A stretch of 64,000 nt of DNA, from NCBI GenBank assembly GCA_965277345.1, contig CBDICI010000004.1, positions 1,364,001 through 1,428,000 of the forward strand, written 5' to 3'. Source of the DNA: CAIOYC01 sp965277345 (lineage in GTDB: Bacteria > Pseudomonadota > Alphaproteobacteria > Caulobacterales > Caulobacteraceae). The translations under genes were made by a program, and so were the position numbers. How positions within the stretch are numbered: position 1 is the stretch's first letter; the number at the start of each line of letters is the position of its first letter. The notes beneath the pieces were generated by a model, which did not search any database, was not told the DNA's origin, and saw nothing but the letters and a program-made list of their open reading frames with translations. Below are positions 59,377 through 64,000 of this stretch, piece after piece.

Positions 59377-59684
59377 GAGGGGCGGCTCCGCAATGCTATG
59401 CGCGTCCCTATAGAGCCCGCAGGCGCGGGCGGCAAGAAGGATATAAGGATATCTTTATATGAGCAAAGGGTGGCGGCGCCGCGAGAACCGTGAAGGGCTG
59501 TTCAATCCCCTCAGACCTGGATTACCAGGTGGGCGCCATGTATCCGAAGCCACGGCCGCGGACAGGGACAGCTCCCTATGAGTGAATTAAGGTCGGTGGG
59601 ATATGGTTGCCTTCGACGAGGGCCGCAGCAGACCCGCCATCCCTAATCTAGGCGCTCAGCGAGGCCGGCTCAAGCGGCGAGACG
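59377..59684. other. 308-base intergenic region between ahcY and dcd
   Basis: It holds the ahcY operator candidate (59441-59460) and a small perfect hairpin ACCTGG-ATTA-CCAGGT (59515-59530). No coding frame is credible. Nothing else was recognised, and no SAM or SAH riboswitch fold was evident. Confidence 0.5.
59441..59460. promoter_or_regulatory. Near-perfect 20-bp palindrome, candidate SahR-type operator of ahcY
   Basis: ATATAAGGATATCTTTATAT is self-complementary except for one base pair. It sits 64 bases before the ahcY start, in an AT-rich island. The form resembles the ArsR-family sites (core GATATC with flanking TTTAT) described for SAH-responsive control of methionine-cycle genes in Proteobacteria. 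No ArsR-type regulator gene is in the window. Confidence 0.55.
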
Positions 59685-60728
59685 TCAGGGCCACGCCTTG
59701 AAGTGCTTGGACAGCTTCAGGCCTTGGCGCTGGTAGTGGGAGCCGTCGAAGCCGTAGATTTTCGAGGGGCGCTCGCAGAGCGGCTCGAACACCAGCCGCG
59801 CCACGGTCTGGCCGTCTTCAAGCAGGAAGGGCGTCTCGTGGCTACGCACTTCCAACACGCCGCGCGAGCCGACCGCCCCCGCCTCCGCCGTGCCGAAGCC
59901 CGGATCGAAGAAGCCGGCATAGTGGACGCGGAACTCACCCACGGACGGGTCGATGGGTGTCATCTCCGCCGCCTCCATCACCGGAATCTCCACCGCCTCC
60001 TTGGAGGCCAGGATGTAGAACTCGCCGGGGTCGAGCAGCAGTTCGCCGATGCCGGCGCGATTGGGCCGGGCCTCCAGCGGCTGCCAGAAGTCCTTGGGGT
60101 CGTGGCCGTTCTCGTGGTCGAGATCGACGACGCCCGCGTGGCGGCGGGCGCGAAACCCAACCACATCGCCGGTCAGATCGACGCCCACCGAGGTGATGCG
60201 CTTCACCCCGCTGTCGCCGCGCCGCAGGCGAAGCTGGTTCAGCCGCGTGCCGGTGCGCACCAGCACGGAGAAGGTCTGCGGCGCGATCTCGATATAGGTC
60301 GGCCCATGATAGCCCTCGCTCACGTCGTCGAAGGCCGCGCTGTGGTCGGTGAGCAGGCGCACGAACACATCCACCCGCCCGGTGGAGCTCTTGGGGTTGG
60401 CGCGGGCGGATACGCCGGGGGGGAGGGCCAGCCGCTCCTGCAGTTCGGCGATATAGACGCAGCCGCGCTCCAGCACCGCGCCCGCGGTCAGGTCGAGGCG
60501 GTGCATGGCCACGTCCTCCAGCCGTTCGCGCACCGTGCGGCCCCGGCCGGCGAGGAAGGAGGCGCGCACGCGCCAGACGCTGGCGCCGAGGCGCAGGTCG
60601 AGGCTGGCAGGCTGCACCTGGATGGGGGTGAACGGCGTCCCGGCCGTGATCGCGCGCTCGGCGATCAGCGCCTCGATCGACTGATAGGGCAGGATGCCGG
60701 TGGGTCCGGCGGCATTTGGGTCCGTCAT
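59685..60728 (-). CDS. dcd: 2'-deoxycytidine 5'-triphosphate deaminase, duplicated-domain type
   Basis: Deaminates dCTP to dUTP for dTTP synthesis; 347 aa, about twice the ~190-aa Escherichia coli Dcd. Two dUTPase-fold halves are visible: residues about 20-190 (IQVQPASLDLRLGAS, ANPKSSTGRVDVF) and about 220-347 (LDPGEFYILASKEAVEIP, FDPGFGTAEAG). The latter ends YGFDGSHYQRQGLKLSKHF. The ATG at 60728 is used; an earlier ATG 11 codons upstream is less family-like. Confidence 0.9.
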   Translation of the reverse strand: MTDPNAAGPTGILPYQSIEALIAERAITAGTPFTPIQVQPASLDLRLGASVWRVRASFLAGRGRTVRERLEDVAMHRLDLTAGAVLERGCVYIAELQERLALPPGVSARANPKSSTGRVDVFVRLLTDHSAAFDDVSEGYHGPTYIEIAPQTFSVLVRTGTRLNQLRLRRGDSGVKRITSVGVDLTGDVVGFRARRHAGVVDLDHENGHDPKDFWQPLEARPNRAGIGELLLDPGEFYILASKEAVEIPVMEAAEMTPIDPSVGEFRVHYAGFFDPGFGTAEAGAVGSRGVLEVRSHETPFLLEDGQTVARLVFEPLCERPSKIYGFDGSHYQRQGLKLSKHFKAWP

Positions 60729-60854
60729 GGGCCGCGGACACTCGACGAAGCGCGCGGCCAAGGCAAGACCGCACGCGTCGGGGGCGGCGGCGGCCGTGCA
60801 GCCATTTGCCCTAACCTACGTTTGGATCGCGTCGGGCAAACGGTTGGAGATCAG

Positions 60855-61373
60855 ATGAACCCTCTCAGCATCGCCGCACTGGCGCTCGCCGGATCGGCCC
60901 TGGCCGGAGCGCCCGTCATGGCGCAACCGGCGGACCAGTCCACCACCGTGATCGAACAGCATCACGTGGTGCGCGCGCCCGCGCCGGAAGCCACGGTGGT
61001 CCAGCACTCGGTGGTGACCCGCCAGACCACCACCAGTAGCAGCAGCACGGACGCAGCGCCGCGTCCGGTTCGCCATCGCGTGGCGCATCGTACCCATGCT
61101 CGCCCGGTAGAGGGCGCCACCCACACCACGGCCGCCACTTACGTCGCTCCGCCGCCCCCGGCGCCGGACGCGGCGGTCTCCACCGTGGACCGCAGGACCG
61201 TGATCCACCGCGACGAAGACGGGAACGTGAGCAGTCACACCAAGGTGGTGCGCCAGGACGCCAACGGCGACACCACCAGCATCGAGCGGCGCACGGTGAC
61301 CGACGCCGACGACGCCCCGCCCGCTCCGCCGCCGCCGCCGCCCGGTCCCCCGCCGCCGCCGGCTCAGGACTGA
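60855..61373 (+). CDS. Secreted protein with Pro-rich tail, unknown function
   Basis: A 172-aa protein with a signal peptide (LSIAALALAGSALAGAPVMA). The mature part is low in hydrophobics and rich in Thr, Ser, His and Val (VVTRQTTTSSSST). It contains two related segments, STVDRRTVIHRDEDGNVSSHTK and TTSIERRTVTDADD, and ends in a poly-Pro run. GGAGA precedes the ATG. It is probably an intrinsically disordered envelope protein. Confidence 0.75.
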   Translation: MNPLSIAALALAGSALAGAPVMAQPADQSTTVIEQHHVVRAPAPEATVVQHSVVTRQTTTSSSSTDAAPRPVRHRVAHRTHARPVEGATHTTAATYVAPPPPAPDAAVSTVDRRTVIHRDEDGNVSSHTKVVRQDANGDTTSIERRTVTDADDAPPAPPPPPPGPPPPPAQD

Positions 61374-61477
61374 ACCGGCGCGGGGGTCGCCCTTGCGCCG
61401 TCGCGATGTTGGCGCGACACTCCCATACCGATAATTAAAAAGCGCCGCCAAAGCCGGCGCCGGTTGGGAGGCGCGCC

Positions 61478-62779
61478 ATGGCCTGGGACTTCGAGACCGA
61501 CCCCGAGTTTCAAACCAAGCTCGACTGGATGGACGCCTTCGTCCGTGATGAGGTCGAGCCGCTGGACCGGCTGGGCCTTCATCCCTACGACGTAAAAAAT
61601 CCGATCCGGAACAAGCTTGTGCGCCCTTTGCAGGCGCGGGTAAGGGCCGAGGGGCTATGGGCCTGTCATCTCGGCCCCGAACTGGGCGGCCAGGGCTATG
61701 GCCAGCTCAAACTCGGGCTGATGAACGAGATCCTCGGCCGATCCCATTACGCCCCGATCGTGTTCGGCTGCCAGGCGCCGGATACCGGAAACGCAGAGAT
61801 CATCGCCCACTACGGGACGCAAGCGCAGAAGGAGAAGTATCTCTGGCCGCTGCTCAACAACGAGATCGTCTCCGCTTTCTCCATGTCCGAGCCGGAGGGC
61901 GGATCGGACCCGCTCACCTTCAAGACCCGCGCGGTGATGGACGGCGACGACTGGGTGATCGATGGCGAGAAGTGGTTTTCCACCAACGCCAGATGGTCGG
62001 AGTTCCTCATCGTCATGGCGGTCACCGATCCCGACGGCGAGCCCTATCGCCGCATGTCCATGTTCATCGTCCCCACTGACACGCCCGGCGTGGAGATCGT
62101 GCGCAATGTGGGCGTCGGCTACAGCGAGGACGGGTCGGAAGGCTACATGCGCTATACCGGCGTGCGCGTACCGGCCGACCATCTCCTGGGCGAACGGGGC
62201 GGGGCCTTCGTCATCTCCCAGACCCGGCTCGGCGGGGGGCGCATCCACCACGCCATGCGCACGGTGGGCCAGGCCAGGAAGGCGCTCGACCTGATGTGCC
62301 AGCGCGCCGTCAGCCGCACCACCCGCGACGGCCCGCTCGCCAACAAGCAGGCGGTGCAGATGCAGATCGCCGACAGCTGGATCGAGCTGGAGCAGTTCCG
62401 CCTCTTGGTCCTGCACACCGCCTGGAAGATCGACAAGTTCAAGGATTACCGGAAGGTCCGCAAGGACATCGCCGCGGTGAAGATCGCCATGCCGCGGGTC
62501 TATGAGACCATCGCCTCGCGCGCGCTACACATCCACGGGGCGTTGGGCGTCTCCAACGAGATGCCCTTTGTGGGCATGATCACCGGCGCGCACGTGATGG
62601 CCATCGCCGATGGTCCAACCGAGGTGCACCAGGTGACGCTGGCCAGGCAGGTGCTGCGCGACTTCGCCCCCTCCAATGCGCTGTTCCCCGACTATTCCCT
62701 TCCCAACCAGCGCGCGGCGGCGCTGGAGAAGTACGGCGACCTGCTGGACGGCTTGCAGGGACTTGAGGCGGCGGAGTAA
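61478..62779 (+). CDS. Acyl-CoA dehydrogenase family protein
   Basis: FAD-dependent enzyme for the first step of beta-oxidation or a related reaction; 433 aa. Motifs are FSMSEPEGGSDPLTFKTRA, DDWVIDGEKWFSTNA, GYSEDGSEGYMRYTGVRVP and the C-terminal HIHGALGVSNEMPFVGM...ADGPTEVHQVTLARQVL (flavin site). The N-terminus is of the long ACAD10/11-like type. GGGAGG precedes the ATG. The acyl-CoA synthetase gene follows after 11 bases, so they form an operon. Confidence 0.95.
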   Translation: MAWDFETDPEFQTKLDWMDAFVRDEVEPLDRLGLHPYDVKNPIRNKLVRPLQARVRAEGLWACHLGPELGGQGYGQLKLGLMNEILGRSHYAPIVFGCQAPDTGNAEIIAHYGTQAQKEKYLWPLLNNEIVSAFSMSEPEGGSDPLTFKTRAVMDGDDWVIDGEKWFSTNARWSEFLIVMAVTDPDGEPYRRMSMFIVPTDTPGVEIVRNVGVGYSEDGSEGYMRYTGVRVPADHLLGERGGAFVISQTRLGGGRIHHAMRTVGQARKALDLMCQRAVSRTTRDGPLANKQAVQMQIADSWIELEQFRLLVLHTAWKIDKFKDYRKVRKDIAAVKIAMPRVYETIASRALHIHGALGVSNEMPFVGMITGAHVMAIADGPTEVHQVTLARQVLRDFAPSNALFPDYSLPNQRAAALEKYGDLLDGLQGLEAAE

Positions 62780-62790
62780 GCCTGCCCGCC

Positions 62791-64000
62791 ATGAGCCAAC
62801 CTCCACCCAAGCCCTGGCCGGCCATGTCCATCGCCGAGGCCCATGCGCGGCTGAGCGCGCCCGGCGCCCGCTTCGAGGTGGAGACCGTGGAGATCGGCGG
62901 CGTGCCGACCCGGGTGTTCAAGCACTGTCCGCCGACCCTGCGCCAGGTGTTCGAGACGGCCCGCGGCTTCGGCCCCGCGCGCACCTTCATCGTCTATGAG
63001 GACGAGCGCACGGACTACGAGGCCTTCGCCCGCGCCGCCCTCGCCATCGCCGCCGACCTCGCCCGGCGCGGCGTGGCCAAGGGCGACCGGGTGGCGCTGA
63101 TCATGCGCAACCTGCCCGAATGGGTCGCCGCCTTCCACGCCGCCGCCATGCTCGGCGCCGTCGTGACGCCGCTGAACGCCTGGTGGACCGGACCGGAGCT
63201 GGAATACGGCCTGATCGACTCAGGCGCCAGGATCGCCCTCGTCGATCACGAGCGCTATCTGCGCTTGGAAGCGCATCTCGCCGCCTGCCGGGCGCTGGAG
63301 CACACCTATGTCGCGCGTGCGACCGAGGCCATGGATGCGCCCGGTGTATCGCGGCTCGAGGCGCTGATCGGCGGGGTCAACGACTGGGGCATCCTGCCCG
63401 ACCGCCCCATGCCGGCGGTCGAACTGCATCCGGAAGACCCGGCGGCGATCTGCTATACCTCCGGCACCACCGGCCGGCCCAAGGGGGCTCTGCTCACCCA
63501 CCGCAACATCACCACCAACATCATGTCCGGGGCCATTATGCAGGCGCGCCGCTTCCTGCGCCGGGGCGAGGCGCCGCCGGTTCCCGATCCCGCCGTGCAG
63601 CGCACCACGCTCCTCGTCGTGCCACTGTTCCACGTCACCGGCCTCTGCTCCAACCTCGGCCCGCTGATGAACATGGGCGGCAAGCTGGTGCTCATGCACA
63701 GGTGGGACGCCGGCAAGGCGCTCGGCCTGATCGAGGGCGAGCGGGTCAACCAGACCGGCGGGGTGCCCACCATCGCCTGGCAACTGATCGAGCATCCCGA
63801 CCGGAGCCGGTACGATCTCTCCTCACTCGAAGGCCTGTCCTACGGGGGCGCGCCCTCGGCGCCGGAACTGGTGCGGCTGATCGGCGAGGTGTTTCCCAAG
63901 GCTGCGCCCGGCAACGCCTGGGGCATGACCGAGACCTCCGCCACCTTCACCGGCCATGCGGGCGAGGATTACGCCCACCGCCCGTGGTCTTGCGGTGTGG
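62791..64000 (+). CDS. AMP-binding acyl-CoA synthetase (partial, 3' end outside the window)
   Basis: First 403 codons of an ANL-superfamily ligase, running off the window end. The P-loop is YTSGTTGRPKGALLTHRN; LLVVPLFHVTG, SYGGAPSAPELV and GMTETSATFTGH are further AMP-binding motifs. The N-terminus (PWPAMSIAEAHARLSAPGARFEVE) is of the long/medium-chain fatty-acyl type. The start follows 11 bases after the acyl-CoA dehydrogenase. The pair suggests activation and oxidation of a fatty or aromatic acid. Confidence 0.95.
   Translation, partial: MSQPPPKPWPAMSIAEAHARLSAPGARFEVETVEIGGVPTRVFKHCPPTLRQVFETARGFGPARTFIVYEDERTDYEAFARAALAIAADLARRGVAKGDRVALIMRNLPEWVAAFHAAAMLGAVVTPLNAWWTGPELEYGLIDSGARIALVDHERYLRLEAHLAACRALEHTYVARATEAMDAPGVSRLEALIGGVNDWGILPDRPMPAVELHPEDPAAICYTSGTTGRPKGALLTHRNITTNIMSGAIMQARRFLRRGEAPPVPDPAVQRTTLLVVPLFHVTGLCSNLGPLMNMGGKLVLMHRWDAGKALGLIEGERVNQTGGVPTIAWQLIEHPDRSRYDLSSLEGLSYGGAPSAPELVRLIGEVFPKAAPGNAWGMTETSATFTGHAGEDYAHRPWSCGV

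Noticed and set aside
59377..59470. SAM or SAH riboswitch before ahcY
   Set aside because: The region shows a DNA palindrome rather than a conserved aptamer fold; a protein operator explains it better.

Overview
The window is a gene-dense, GC-rich stretch of an alphaproteobacterial chromosome, most likely Caulobacterales (Caulobacter/Phenylobacterium-like). The grounds are a long Ala/Lys-tailed L21, a CC0125/CC1285-type lipoprotein, a ChvG/ChvI-HprK-EIIA-HPr block with the short alphaproteobacterial HprK, a duplicated-domain dCTP deaminase, HpnN, and Tat-exported enzymes. No rRNA, tRNA, CRISPR array or prophage was recognised. All calls were made by eye from translated sequence and motifs; no database search was run.

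Layout. 0-2 kb: tail of an upstream gene, then a promoter and leader hairpin, rplU-rpmA, an intrinsic terminator and a GNAT acetyltransferase. 2-7.7 kb: a GT2 glycosyltransferase and the pstSCAB phosphate transporter, with a PhoB-type box in front of pstS. 7.7-15.2 kb: glutathione-dependent formaldehyde dehydrogenase, a single-domain response regulator, a phospholipase D-type protein facing a four-gene sugar-related operon (GH1 glycosidase, SDR, aldose epimerase, EEP phosphatase/nuclease), and a lipoprotein. 15.3-19 kb: a DUF899 protein and phoR-phoU-phoB, with a second PhoB-type box between phoR and phoU. 19-23.3 kb: FMN reductase, ferredoxin reductase and ferredoxin, a thioesterase-GST pair, and a complete IS5-family insertion sequence between gst and mutS.

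23.4-34 kb: mutS, mdh, DUF1328, murJ, a creatininase-family hydrolase overlapping fabI, an M15 D,D-carboxypeptidase lipoprotein and a ferritin-like diiron protein. 34-38.5 kb: small envelope proteins, an SDR with a divergent MmyB-type regulator, an exported epoxide-hydrolase-like enzyme and a secreted coiled-coil protein. 38.7-45.4 kb: a three-gene periplasmic gluconate-dehydrogenase-type complex (Tat subunit 3, GMC flavoprotein, triheme cytochrome c), then the HpnN hopanoid transporter. 45.4-52.3 kb: argG, a Tat-signal SDR, and the HPr, EIIA, HprK, ChvG, ChvI signalling block. 52.3-64 kb: a 571-residue protein of unknown function divergent from chvI, an Rsm22-type methyltransferase with four cysteines, msrA, a small protein and a Crp/Fnr regulator flanked by G15 and C10 tracts, an ECF sigma factor, ahcY with a palindromic operator, dCTP deaminase, a Pro-tailed secreted protein, and an acyl-CoA dehydrogenase plus acyl-CoA synthetase (cut by the window end).

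Two regulatory themes stand out. The phosphate system is complete (transporter, sensor, PhoU, regulator) but split into two loci about 9 kb apart, each with its own candidate Pho box. Several intergenic regions carry palindromic dispersed repeats, one of them between chvI and chvG. The most unusual local feature is the pair of long homopolymer tracts around 56.2-56.3 kb, where length change could alter expression of the adjacent genes.
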